Shown in pieces: positions 41,311 to 50,737 of a stretch of DNA of 64,000 bases. Source of the stretch: Marinifilum sp. D737 (GTDB lineage: Bacteria; Bacteroidota; Bacteroidia; Bacteroidales; Marinifilaceae); the NCBI RefSeq assembly GCF_026672275.1, contig NZ_JANQCD010000023.1:1-64000 (forward strand), given 5' to 3'. Below the pieces are notes generated by a model. The model had not been told where the DNA came from. It saw nothing but the letters and a program-made list of their open reading frames with translations, and did not search any database. The position numbers and the translations under genes are program-made. Numbering within the stretch: the stretch's first letter is position 1; each line of letters opens with the position of its first letter.

Positions 41311-42549
41311 TTACTCGTATCGTATTGATTCAATTGGACGTAGGTTAGCTGCTTTCTTTGCAGGAAGATATCCGAATGTAACTCCAACAATTACCGAAAA
41401 CAGAAATGCAATTACAACGGAATAGAGTGTAACGCTTGTGGTTATCTCGGTGAAGAGACTGATGCTTAAGGACAAGGTGAGCCCAAACAATACGCCAATA
41501 ACTCCACCTGTGATACTAATGGTAAGTGATTCGGTTATAAATTGTGACAAGATTGCATCTCTTTTGGCACCAATGGCACGCCTAATTCCAATTTCTCTGG
41601 TTCTTTCCATAACGGTTGCCAGCATAATATTCATAATGCCGATACCTCCAACCAATAAGGAGATTGCCGCAATAGAACCTAAAAGAATATTGTAAATTCT
41701 TCTTTCTTTTTCTTCTTGTTTCAATAGTTCTACAGGGATCACAATGCTGAAATCATCGTTACTAAAATGATGTCGGCTAACTACATTTTCTATCAGTTGT
41801 GCCGCTTTCGAAATGTTTTTCGAGTCTCTAACTTTAATTGTAATTTGTTTCAGTTCGCTGGCTAGCTGCTTTTCCTTATCAAATCTACCATGAAAAGTAG
41901 TAAGAGGAATGTAAATGTCGGAATTTAAATCTCTTGAAGCCAATTCTCCAACCGTTTCGGTAAATAAGGCTTTGCTTTGCAATACCCCAATAACTTCCAG
42001 CCATTGATCATCAATTTTAATGCTTTGTCCCAAAGGATCTCCAAGATTGAAAAACTTGTTGGCAACCTCAGAACCTATTACGCAAACCTTTAGTTGGCGT
42101 TGATATTGGTCACTGTTAATAAACCCCCCGCTTTCAACGGTGTAATTTAGAATCTCATCATATTCAGGAGTAACCCCAATCAGATTGGCTTTAAGAGATT
42201 TGTCTTCAAATTTTACCTCCGTTTGTTTTTCTGCCTGAGGAACGATTGCATCAATTTGTGGAACAATGCTTCTGATCGATTCAACATCTTTCATCGACAA
42301 TCCTCGTGAAAATTTTGCGCGAACATTTTCAAGTTCTTTATCTGATAGATCTTTGTCGCGTAATATGATATTGTTGACTCCCAATTGCTGGTATTTTTTA
42401 ATAGCTTCTCGTTTGGCTCCTTCACCAATGGATAACATGGCAATTACTGATGCTACACCAAAGATGATTCCAAGCATGGTTAAAAATGATCTTACCTTGT
42501 GTTCAATTAAACCATTAATAGCTACTCTAATGTTTTCTTCTATTTGCAT
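41311..42549 (-). CDS. MacB-type ABC transporter permease
   Basis: A 412-residue permease with one N-terminal helix ([23 protein letters not shown]), a MacB periplasmic domain of about 240 residues and three C-terminal FtsX helices ([40 protein letters not shown], and two following). It lies 12 bases after an adaptor gene and 10 before the ATPase. Only one permease serves three adaptor genes. Substrate is unknown; the class exports macrolides, peptides or lipoproteins. Confidence 0.94.
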   Translation of the reverse strand: MQIEENIRVAINGLIEHKVRSFLTMLGIIFGVASVIAMLSIGEGAKREAIKKYQQLGVNNIILRDKDLSDKELENVRAKFSRGLSMKDVESIRSIVPQIDAIVPQAEKQTEVKFEDKSLKANLIGVTPEYDEILNYTVESGGFINSDQYQRQLKVCVIGSEVANKFFNLGDPLGQSIKIDDQWLEVIGVLQSKALFTETVGELASRDLNSDIYIPLTTFHGRFDKEKQLASELKQITIKVRDSKNISKAAQLIENVVSRHHFSNDDFSIVIPVELLKQEEKERRIYNILLGSIAAISLLVGGIGIMNIMLATVMERTREIGIRRAIGAKRDAILSQFITESLTISITGGVIGVLFGLTLSLSISLFTEITTSVTLYSVVIAFLFSVIVGVTFGYLPAKKAANLRPIESIRYE

Positions 42550-42561
42550 GATTAAAGTGTA

Positions 42562-43761
42562 TTAACTTTTTTGCTTTGTGATTTCTTGAATAGGAATGAG
42601 TTTTTGACCTTTTTTCAGATCAGTTTGGACCATGCTGAATTTGCTATTCACAGCCTGAATGGAAATTGCATGTTGTTTGGCCTCATTGTTTTCCAAAATG
42701 TATACATAGGATTTTCCTTTGGTGGTATAGATGCAGTCGTTGCTTACAAAGTTTACTTTGTCAAAATCGGCATAGAATATCTCAGAACTAACTGTCATTC
42801 CAGGCTTTAATCTTGGGTCAGATTCTTCTACTACAATTTCACAGTCGAATACTTTAACACTACTTTCGGTATCTTTGGGTTTGCTCAATTTACCCAAGTA
42901 ATTAATCTTTCCCTGAAAACTTACCGATGGAAGTGCATCTAAACAAACTTTAACTTTTTGTCCGACTTTAATTTTCTTAAAATCCAGTTCGTTAATTTTG
43001 GTAAGTACTTTCATCTTTTTAAGATCTGGAACCAAAGCAAAAGATTGACCTAGAAATAGTTCATCCCCAACTTTGTATTTTAATTTCGTTCTTCTATTTG
43101 TTTTAATTTGAACAATTCCATTAATAGGACTTGTAATGGTAAGTTTTTCAAGAGCAGAATAGGCATTTTCAATATCATTTTCGATTTGTGTTACCTTTAG
43201 CTGCTGTATTTTAAGTTCGTTCGCACCAATTATTTGTTGAAGATTAATTCTTTTTTCTGCTTCAGCTAATTTTAACTGTACTTGTTCAAATTCAAGCTTT
43301 TTGATTTTTAGTTTTTGAGCCGATTCAAATTTGAATTTTTCAATTTCCAATTTTTTAAGATCAAAGTTGGCTTTCTCTTCCTCAAGAGAAGTTTCAAGCT
43401 TTCTTAATTGAATTTCATTACTGACTTTGGTTTTATTCAAATTTGCTTGTTCCAGCTCCAGTTTGGTTTTTAAATCGATGATTACTTTTTTAACCGATGA
43501 TTGGTCAAATTTTGCTACTATATCTCCTTTTGCTACTTCTTGTCCATTTTCAACCAGCTGAATTAGTTTGAACTCAAATCCATACCTGAAGCCTATAGAT
43601 GGTAAGGAGAGAGCCTTTGAATTTACAGCTTGCAATTCCCCTGATTCATTAATTGAGGCAACATATGCACCATTTTGTATGCTGTGGATATTCTTGTCTG
43701 ATTTTTTATTGCACGACCATAAAAGAATACCAACAATAATATACATTATAATACTTTTCAT
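42562..43761 (-). CDS. HlyD/MacA-type periplasmic adaptor lipoprotein (third of three)
   Basis: A 399-residue adaptor with a lipoprotein signal (YIIVGILLWSCNKKS). A biotinyl-lipoyl-like half (LIQLVENGQEVAKGDIVAKFD), a long coiled-coil hairpin of about 130 residues, the return half (ITSPINGIVQIKTNRR), and a beta-barrel domain follow in family order. It lies 12 bases before the permease gene and 11 after the second adaptor. Confidence 0.92.
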   Translation of the reverse strand: MKSIIMYIIVGILLWSCNKKSDKNIHSIQNGAYVASINESGELQAVNSKALSLPSIGFRYGFEFKLIQLVENGQEVAKGDIVAKFDQSSVKKVIIDLKTKLELEQANLNKTKVSNEIQLRKLETSLEEEKANFDLKKLEIEKFKFESAQKLKIKKLEFEQVQLKLAEAEKRINLQQIIGANELKIQQLKVTQIENDIENAYSALEKLTITSPINGIVQIKTNRRTKLKYKVGDELFLGQSFALVPDLKKMKVLTKINELDFKKIKVGQKVKVCLDALPSVSFQGKINYLGKLSKPKDTESSVKVFDCEIVVEESDPRLKPGMTVSSEIFYADFDKVNFVSNDCIYTTKGKSYVYILENNEAKQHAISIQAVNSKFSMVQTDLKKGQKLIPIQEITKQKS

Positions 43762-43772
43762 TTTCGTGTTAT

Positions 43773-44972
43773 TTAGGATTCTTTTTCATCCTTAAAAGGA
43801 TCGGTAAGAGCAATAATATCTTTAGTTTGCAGGCCTTTTTCAACAATCACAAAATCATTGTTAGAAGCTCCCAATTCCACATCCTGACGAACAAATGAGT
43901 TGCCTTTTTTGAGGTATACCCATTTATGGTTGGCTTTGGAAAATAATGCATCTGTAGGAATCAATACTTGATCATCTATTTTTGAGATGTGAATGTTGCA
44001 ACTTACTGTCATACCTGGCAATAACTTTTTAGAACTGCCTTCAATTAATGCTTCAACAGGAAATACTTTGATTTTTGTTTTGTTGTTCTTGTTTTCTGCA
44101 AGATTCGCTATTTTATTCACCTTGGCTTTGAAAATGGTATCAGTATAGGCATCTAATCTAATTTCCACATGTTGATCAGGCAGGATTTTTGAGATGTCAA
44201 TTTCATTAATCTGAACCGTCGCCATTATCTCACTTAGGTCCGGCAATGTAATCATTGGATTTCCCGACCAGGTTTGATCCCCAATTTGCCACTTGTTATT
44301 GGTGCGCCAGTTTTTCGTTAAAATGGCAATTCCATTCGATGGACTAATTACAGTCAAACTTTTTAAAGCATTCTCACCTTCCTGTAATTTGGTTTTAAGC
44401 TGCTCGATTTTTAGAAGAGATTGTTGCAACTCTTCATTTTGCATTTTTTTGGTATTCTCGATCTCATTATTTGCTTTTCCCAGTGATATCTTTGCTTTCT
44501 GAAGTTTTAGCTCTATCTCTTTTCTGGTTACTTCAGCTTCAAATTCTGCCAATTCAAAATTAATTTTCGATATTTCATGAGATAGGGTAGATACCTTAAG
44601 GTTAGATTCAAGCTCTTCCAGCTTTGAATCATGCTGAGCTTTTAATTTTTCCAATTCTGCTTTCGCGATTTCAAGTTCATTTTTCGATTCCTCAATCACT
44701 TTACCTACTTCTGATGGATCAAAAATGATAACTGTATCTCCTTTGCAAACTTCAGTTCCATCATCCACAATTTTGATGATTTTGAGATTGCCATATCGCC
44801 ATGATATATTTGGAGATGAAATGTTTATGGAATTGGTTGCTTTTAATTCACCTTCTTCTGAAAGCATGATTTGTAAATCACCTTTCTTTACGGTGTACAA
44901 TCCAATTTCCGAATTGTATTTACTGTTGCAGCCAACAATAAATAGGAGTAAGGGGAAAAAATACTTGTACAT
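43773..44972 (-). CDS. HlyD/MacA-type periplasmic adaptor lipoprotein (second of three)
   Basis: A 399-residue paralogue of its neighbours, with lipobox FIVGCNS, lipoyl half IIKIVDDGTEVCKGDTVIIFDPSEV, a coiled-coil hairpin rich in Glu/Lys, and VISPSNGIAILTKNWR. The Trp-rich loop NKWQIGDQTWSGNP is a variation shared in weaker form with the first adaptor. It lies 27 bases after the first adaptor gene. Confidence 0.92.
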   Translation of the reverse strand: MYKYFFPLLLFIVGCNSKYNSEIGLYTVKKGDLQIMLSEEGELKATNSINISSPNISWRYGNLKIIKIVDDGTEVCKGDTVIIFDPSEVGKVIEESKNELEIAKAELEKLKAQHDSKLEELESNLKVSTLSHEISKINFELAEFEAEVTRKEIELKLQKAKISLGKANNEIENTKKMQNEELQQSLLKIEQLKTKLQEGENALKSLTVISPSNGIAILTKNWRTNNKWQIGDQTWSGNPMITLPDLSEIMATVQINEIDISKILPDQHVEIRLDAYTDTIFKAKVNKIANLAENKNNKTKIKVFPVEALIEGSSKKLLPGMTVSCNIHISKIDDQVLIPTDALFSKANHKWVYLKKGNSFVRQDVELGASNNDFVIVEKGLQTKDIIALTDPFKDEKES

Positions 44973-44999
44973 AGTTTGTTAGAGCTGTTTTGGTTTATT

Positions 45000-46223
45000 T
45001 TATAATTTTACCGTTGATGTTATCAACCTGCTATCAGGTTTATGTAAGGAAACAACATCGCCAGCATTAATACCTTTTTCAATAACTGCCAGAGAGGCGC
45101 TCTTGTATGCAATTTTTACTTCTTTTCGTATAAATTTCTTTTTGTCTTGTGTATATACATACTGAGCAGAGTCTTGCTTGTGAATTGCCACTAAAGGAAC
45201 TGTTAGTGCACTATCAATTTTTTGAGTAGCTACGTCGCAAATAACAGTTAGTCCTGGTTTTGGATTGATATTCAGACTGTCTATTTTTGCTGTGATATCA
45301 AATACTTTAACTCTGGAATCTTTTGAGATTGGTTTACCCATTGGAGCTTTCTGTGTAATACTACCCTCAACAAATGAATTGGGAATTGAACTAATAACTC
45401 CTGTAAAAACATCTTCTTTATTGATGGTTTTATAAACACCTTCTGGTAATTTAAATTTTATTAGGTATTCTGAATTATTGGTAATTTTTACAATGGGCAT
45501 TCTTCTCCACACAGCATCTCCTTCTACAAGAACAGGACCTTGTCCCCATTTTCTTGCTCTTAGAGCAATACCATCACTCGAAGCTTTTATTACCAATTGC
45601 TCCAAAAGCTGTTTGGAACTTTGTGCTTGAATCTGTGCTTGCTTTATTTTTAAATTCTGTTTATTAATTTCAGATTGATTGATTTTTTTTAGACTAATAA
45701 TTTTATTTCTGATTTGAGTCAGTTCGATTTCAGCTTTTTGCAATTCTAATTGTAATAGTTTTTGTTTTGCCTTACTAATAAACTGTTCTTGAAGGGTGTC
45801 TAACCTTCTGATTGATGTTGATGCCTCAATGGTTTGCTGCTGCGCCAGTAGCAGTTGTAGCTGAAGATTCTGATTGGCTTGAATTTTAAGAAGCTCAGCA
45901 TTTTCAATATCTAAATCTCGTAATTTAATATTGTGTTGATTTTCAAGATTAGAGCATTGAAGTTTACAAATGATTTCGCCTTTTTTTACCATTGTTCCAT
46001 TGGGAACCAAAAAAGATATAACAGCATCAGTTCGAATATTTGGACAGGAAATTGTAGTTGTATTAATAGGTTCAAGTTCACCTGTGATTTGTACCTTTTC
46101 ATTAAAAGGGGCTCGATGTATTTTATAGGTAAAATATTCATCAGAACCTTTAGAATTGCAGGAATAAAGAAATAGGAATGAGATTAAACCTGTAATCTGA
46201 GCTAGTAGTTGAATTGTTCTCAA
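45000..46223 (-). CDS. HlyD/MacA-type periplasmic adaptor lipoprotein (first of three)
   Basis: A 407-residue adaptor, the first gene of the efflux operon. Lipobox FLYSCNS, lipoyl half VISFLVPNGTMVKKGEIICKLQ, a Gln-rich coiled-coil (NQNLQLQLLLAQQQ) and IKASSDGIALRARKWGQGPVLVEGDAVWRRMP are visible. It is the most divergent of the three. All three keep the lipid anchor, so they should be held at the periplasmic face of a membrane. Confidence 0.91.
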   Translation of the reverse strand: MRTIQLLAQITGLISFLFLYSCNSKGSDEYFTYKIHRAPFNEKVQITGELEPINTTTISCPNIRTDAVISFLVPNGTMVKKGEIICKLQCSNLENQHNIKLRDLDIENAELLKIQANQNLQLQLLLAQQQTIEASTSIRRLDTLQEQFISKAKQKLLQLELQKAEIELTQIRNKIISLKKINQSEINKQNLKIKQAQIQAQSSKQLLEQLVIKASSDGIALRARKWGQGPVLVEGDAVWRRMPIVKITNNSEYLIKFKLPEGVYKTINKEDVFTGVISSIPNSFVEGSITQKAPMGKPISKDSRVKVFDITAKIDSLNINPKPGLTVICDVATQKIDSALTVPLVAIHKQDSAQYVYTQDKKKFIRKEVKIAYKSASLAVIEKGINAGDVVSLHKPDSRLITSTVKL

Positions 46224-46551
46224 GTGAAAGTCTTAATTTATCGATCCCCTCTATTCTCCCGCCTCATGTTTTGTTATACAGTATAAATGTAACTAAAAAA
46301 ATAGTAGAAAACTTAAGTAAAGTATTGGTTTTAACAAAAATTAACAATGCTCTGGTATTATGATTTCTTTGTTTTTGGGTGTGTTTACTAGAATTAATGT
46401 TTGTGAAACAATATAAGTTGGAAGCTTCTATCTAAATAAAAGAAGGTTATTTTTTTGATTTCTCTTATAAATTAGAGGGTTCGCCAAATTCGAATTGTTT
46501 TGAGAGAGAAAAATATGTAACTTAAGTATTATTCACTAAATACTTGCTGAA
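46224..46551. other. Divergent spacer between the efflux operon and an exported-protein gene
   Basis: A 328-base AT-rich gap that must hold two promoters. On the minus strand TACATTTA (about 46284-46291) is one base from the TAnnTTTG consensus. I see no operator-like repeat. Confidence 0.45.
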
Positions 46552-47334
46552 ATGAAAAAGATATTGCTATTGGTTACGTTTGCTCTGTTATGCAGTGTTG
46601 GCATGGCACAGCAGGAAAGATTTTTGGTTTTTGATTTTATGAAGGTTGCCGATGACATGGAGAATGATTATTGGGTAACAGAAACCTTCTATGAAAAAAT
46701 ACACGAACAACGCCTAAAAGATGGCGAAATACTGGGGTGGGACCTTTGGTCGCTTAAGCCTGGAGGAAGTGAACAGGGATATCAGTACCTAACCGTTACC
46801 ATCTATGATGATCCGGTTAAGGCTATGGCAAATGGAGATACTTTTGCTGCAGCCAAGAAGGCTTATCCAAATATGTCGGATGAGGAATTGAAAGCAGAGT
46901 TAAAAGAATCGGTTGGTTCGCGAGAGTTAAGCAAAAGAATTTTCATGAAAGTAGTGGCAGCTACTGATGATGATTTTAAAATGGAGGTGGGTACAGTAAT
47001 GCGAATGAATTTTATGGAGGCCATAGAAGGAAAATTCGATGAGTATGAAAAGGCTGAAATGGAATTGTTTTTGCCAATTCATCAGAAAAGAGTAGATGCA
47101 AAAACAATGAGTCATTGGAGTTTAGCTCGAGTATTAATGCCTTCGGGAAGTAGTGTGCGTATGACACATATGACTTTCGATATGTTTGAAGGATACTTGC
47201 ATTATTTCGATGCTTATGGTAGAAATGAGGTGTTCAATGTCGACGAGGAAACACAGGGCAAAATTGATGAAGCCATAAAGTTGAGAGACCTAAATTGGTC
47301 TTACATTGGAATTATGAAGAAAACTGTGAAATGA
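46552..47334 (+). CDS. Hypothetical exported protein
   Basis: A 260-residue protein with a signal peptide (LLLVTFALLCSVGMAQ). The mature part has two similarly patterned halves (MKVADDMENDYWVTETFYEKIHEQRLKDGEILGWDLW and MNFMEAIEGKFDEYEKAEMELFLPIHQKRVDAKTMSHWSL), each with an alternating strand-helix pattern ending in a W-containing strand. This suggests a tandem dimeric alpha/beta-barrel (ABM-like) fold; that is inference. No catalytic motif or named family is recognised. It converges on the next gene across a terminator. Confidence 0.72.
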   Translation: MKKILLLVTFALLCSVGMAQQERFLVFDFMKVADDMENDYWVTETFYEKIHEQRLKDGEILGWDLWSLKPGGSEQGYQYLTVTIYDDPVKAMANGDTFAAAKKAYPNMSDEELKAELKESVGSRELSKRIFMKVVAATDDDFKMEVGTVMRMNFMEAIEGKFDEYEKAEMELFLPIHQKRVDAKTMSHWSLARVLMPSGSSVRMTHMTFDMFEGYLHYFDAYGRNEVFNVDEETQGKIDEAIKLRDLNWSYIGIMKKTVK

Positions 47335-47400
47335 TGATTAGTAATTAATCAGGATGCTGATTATTACAAGCACTAATGAAATAAATTTAACCTGTAAAGT

Positions 47401-47440
47401 AAAAAGGAGATAAATGCAAATGCATCATCTCCTTTTCTTT
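47401..47440. terminator. Bidirectional terminator between convergent genes
   Basis: AAAAAGGAGAT and ATCTCCTTTT pair around an inner palindromic loop (aaatgcaaatgcatc), with A- and T-runs on the two sides. Confidence 0.8.
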
Positions 47441-47452
47441 CATAGTTAGTGG

Positions 47453-48031
47453 TTAGTTGGGTACTGTGTTCATTATCACGTACCAACTCCATTCATTGGG
47501 ATTGTCTACACCAACGCTTGGTGTGTATCGGAAAAGCCCAATGTTTTTTCCTCCCTTTAAATATCTATTTACAATGGCCAAGTCGTTAATCGAATTCCAA
47601 ATATCCTCTAGAGGGTAATCAACTCCTTCTTCAGGGAAAATAATTTGAAACCTTTCGTCGGCAGGTTTTTCAATTTCTTCATCCAGATACAAAAAATTAT
47701 CAGGATGATAAATGTATCTAGGGAATGTTCTTTTTCCTGATCCAGCCCAAATAATACTTCCTTCAAAAATTAACTCTTCTTTAGGTTCGTAGTATAGGGA
47801 AATACTTCCAAAGTCTCCCGGTGGAACATAGTCAACACTTATTGGAATGTTAGTAGATTCGTTAAATTCTGAATGAAGAAATATTTCAGTACCTCCCTCA
47901 AATTCAAAATCGGTATAGTTGATTTTTAGCAAAACTACAGAGTTATCGTGGGTATGATAGATGTATTTATCATCGTCGTCCAGACAACCCGTCAGTAAAC
48001 CCATTAATAAAATAAATATCCACTTCTTCAT
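47453..48031 (-). CDS. Hypothetical lipoprotein
   Basis: I start at MKKWIFILLMGLLTGCLDD (48031), which gives a clean lipoprotein signal (Cys16); the longer frame adds 31 residues upstream of it. The mature 175 residues are acidic and beta-rich (ILLKINYTDFEFEGGTEIFLH, DFGSISLYYEPKEELIFEGS), with a run of Asp after the lipidated Cys. Asp after Cys plus acidic residues resembles a surface-export signal used in some Bacteroidota, but I cannot be sure. No family recognised. Confidence 0.72.
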   Translation of the reverse strand: MKKWIFILLMGLLTGCLDDDDKYIYHTHDNSVVLLKINYTDFEFEGGTEIFLHSEFNESTNIPISVDYVPPGDFGSISLYYEPKEELIFEGSIIWAGSGKRTFPRYIYHPDNFLYLDEEIEKPADERFQIIFPEEGVDYPLEDIWNSINDLAIVNRYLKGGKNIGLFRYTPSVGVDNPNEWSWYVIMNTVPN

Positions 48032-48168
48032 CGCATCTTCTTTTAGAGTTATACTAGCCTGACTACAACAAAAATAGTACCCGAATTGTATCTGCATTTG
48101 TCGTTTTTCAGACCATTTATACAATTAAATGATGAAGAAATGTGAAATGGGTTGCGTGAAAATATTTC

Positions 48169-50427
48169 CTAGACTTGAATTTGCGTTATCATTTCTGCAA
48201 TAATATCTTCCAGTTTCTGATCTCCTTCCAGTTTTAATTTCTTTCTCAAGCGATATCGTGCCGTATTTACACTGGATGGTGATATCATTAAAATTCCTGA
48301 CATTTCGCGAGTTGTAAGTCCAAGTTTGATGAGAGTGAAGATTTTGATTTCGTTTCTCGATAAGTTTTGATATCTGATTTTTAAAGTAGGAATGAAATTT
48401 GGATTTTTCTTTGTGAAAAGTTGAAGGTAATTGTCCCAGTCTTCTTCCGTAGTCAGTTTTGCACTTAAAAGAGCTTCCAATTCATTTACTTCCTTTTCTG
48501 TAGTGAATGCTGTTGGATTGTTGGCAAGTTTTTCTTTTAATTGTTCAATGGTTTCTTCCTTAATTTTTAGCAACTCATTGTTTTTTTCAATGGTAGTTTT
48601 ATCAATTTGGTTTTGTTGCTTTAATTTTTCCTGTGCACTTTCTTTAATTTGAATTTCTGTTTTTAATTTTCTTGTTCGTTTTTTCATATATATCACAAGA
48701 AGGCCAATTAAACTAATACATAGGATGATATAGAAAGCTCGAATGAATAGAATTCGATCGAAAAGCTTTTTGTTTTCTTTTGCCAGTGCTTTTTGTTGTT
48801 TTTTGGCCTGTAGAACTTTAAAATCATTATCCTTTTGGTAAAGCATCAATACATCTTCACGATGATGGATTTTTTTGTTGATACTATCAGCCTTCTGTAA
48901 ATATATGTATGCGCTATCTGCTTGGTTTAAACTTTTGTAAACTTTAGATAATGATTGTGCAATATTTGATCTTTCCACAAGCATTAGTAGGGAATTTCGC
49001 TTTGCCCATGCATTAGAGAAATGTCTTTTTGCTTGGAATAAGCTGTCTTTCATTAAATAATAATCTCCATAGGCTTTGTTGATGTAGGTGCTTAGAGCAG
49101 TAGATTTCAATGTGGAGCAAAATTTATCTGCTTTTTTTAAATTTAAATATGCGGCTCGTGGATTTTTGTCAAAATATAGATTAAGTTGCGATTTGCTGAG
49201 ATAGTATATACACTTAGCACTGGTAGCATTGTATTTATCTGCCTTGCTTTTTATAATATCCAAATAATAATATATAGAATCCTTTTCGGATTGACTGTAT
49301 TTAGATATGATCAAGTTGGAATAATCAGCAATGCTTATATAAGGTAGATTAAGTTCCTTATGCATACTAATAGCTTTATGTAAGTATTGATCTGCATCTT
49401 TAAAATTGTGCCATTTTATCATTAAACGGCCTAAATGTTGATAAGCTTTAGCTTCTGCAGCTTTGTTATTGTTTTTAATGAAATACTCTATTCCGTCAAA
49501 AATTAAATCTACACCTTTCTTTAAGTTGCCGTTTGCATCGTAACATATGCCAAGATTAAGAATTATATAGGATATTTTATTGCTGCTTTTTTCGTTTTTG
49601 GCTATTTGAAATGCTCGTTCATAATGTTTTATAGCTGTTGGGTAATTGCCCATATTGGCATATAGTGCACCTAAATAAGCCTGATCCATATAAATATGAT
49701 CTGTATTTCCTTCTTTATCACTTATTTCGGCAGCTTTCAAGAGGTAATGTTTAGCTTGCTTTATATCTATGCCTCTGTTGTATAAAAAGGAAATGTTGGT
49801 ATAGTAGGATCTCAAGAGATTTTCAGAAAATGAAGTATTGATATTGATTTCGTTCTGGAAAAATTCAATTCCATCATGGAGTTTTGCAGCGTACCAATAG
49901 GTGTAGCTCAATTGTTTAAGAATAGCATGATAATACTTTATGGCGAACTCTTTGTTTTCCGATTCAAATAGGCTTGTAGAATAATGGTAAGCCTCCTGAA
50001 AACTTAGTATGGATAGATCGTATTGCTTTGAACCTTGATAATTTCTGGCCTTTAAATAATAGGCCTGCAATACCTCCCTGGGTCTATTCAATTTTTCCGA
50101 TATATGTATTACCTGTTCAACTTTCTCTAAAGAGTTATCGTACTTTTTGTTTGAGTAAAGTCCACAACTCCAATAAAACAAAGCTTTTAGTTGGGCAATG
50201 TCATCATGTAGCTCAAGAGCTTTTGAGTGACAGATTTCCGCATAATAAATAATTGTGTCGCCATTGTTTCCACAGGAGAAGTCTTCGGTAATTTTAAGAT
50301 AGGTATGTAAGTATTCTTTTCCTGTTTGCTTTTGAGAAATATTCAGAAGAGAATCGATTCTATTGTTGCAAAAAGCATTTGCGATAAAAAATATCCAAAC
50401 GAATGTAAAGAGAAAAAAGCGCTTCAT
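48169..50427 (-). CDS. TPR-containing LuxR-type membrane regulator
   Basis: A 752-residue protein: signal-like N terminus (FLFTFVWIFFIANAFC), about ten tetratricopeptide repeats over residues 25-520, one transmembrane helix near 555-578 (AFYIILCISLIGLLVIYM), a coiled coil, and a C-terminal LuxR helix-turn-helix (LSRNEIKIFTLIKLGLTTREMSGILMISPSSVNTARYRLRKK). This is a one-component sensor typical of Bacteroidota, sensing outside and binding DNA inside. It is divergent from five exported-protein genes, which are candidate targets. Confidence 0.9.
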   Translation of the reverse strand: MKRFFLFTFVWIFFIANAFCNNRIDSLLNISQKQTGKEYLHTYLKITEDFSCGNNGDTIIYYAEICHSKALELHDDIAQLKALFYWSCGLYSNKKYDNSLEKVEQVIHISEKLNRPREVLQAYYLKARNYQGSKQYDLSILSFQEAYHYSTSLFESENKEFAIKYYHAILKQLSYTYWYAAKLHDGIEFFQNEININTSFSENLLRSYYTNISFLYNRGIDIKQAKHYLLKAAEISDKEGNTDHIYMDQAYLGALYANMGNYPTAIKHYERAFQIAKNEKSSNKISYIILNLGICYDANGNLKKGVDLIFDGIEYFIKNNNKAAEAKAYQHLGRLMIKWHNFKDADQYLHKAISMHKELNLPYISIADYSNLIISKYSQSEKDSIYYYLDIIKSKADKYNATSAKCIYYLSKSQLNLYFDKNPRAAYLNLKKADKFCSTLKSTALSTYINKAYGDYYLMKDSLFQAKRHFSNAWAKRNSLLMLVERSNIAQSLSKVYKSLNQADSAYIYLQKADSINKKIHHREDVLMLYQKDNDFKVLQAKKQQKALAKENKKLFDRILFIRAFYIILCISLIGLLVIYMKKRTRKLKTEIQIKESAQEKLKQQNQIDKTTIEKNNELLKIKEETIEQLKEKLANNPTAFTTEKEVNELEALLSAKLTTEEDWDNYLQLFTKKNPNFIPTLKIRYQNLSRNEIKIFTLIKLGLTTREMSGILMISPSSVNTARYRLRKKLKLEGDQKLEDIIAEMITQIQV

Positions 50428-50737
50428 AAAATGTTATACTGTTAAAGGGATAGTAAAAGTAAAAAAAACGAAATTTTCCTACAAATAGGAATGTATGGAC
50501 GTTGTGTTCTGTAAGTGATTGATTACTAATTGCTGATTAATGTCGCGTTAAAATGTCTATTGCAATGTCTATTGCTGTTTTTACCTAAGGCTTAAGGATG
50601 TTTGCATATTTGTGATCAATAATAATTGTAAAATAAATATTGTGATGAAAGATGCATATTGATGCATGAATGCTCGAAATTATTTGATTTTCGAAAAGTC
50701 ACCTGCTAAAATTAATCTTAAACCAATTATAAAAAAT
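50428..50737. other. Divergent spacer between the TPR-LuxR regulator and the exported-protein cluster
   Basis: A 310-base gap expected to hold both promoters. It contains the direct repeat tgtctattgc (about 50552 and 50564). The region from 50666 is open in frame with the next gene, but I place that gene's start later. Confidence 0.5.
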
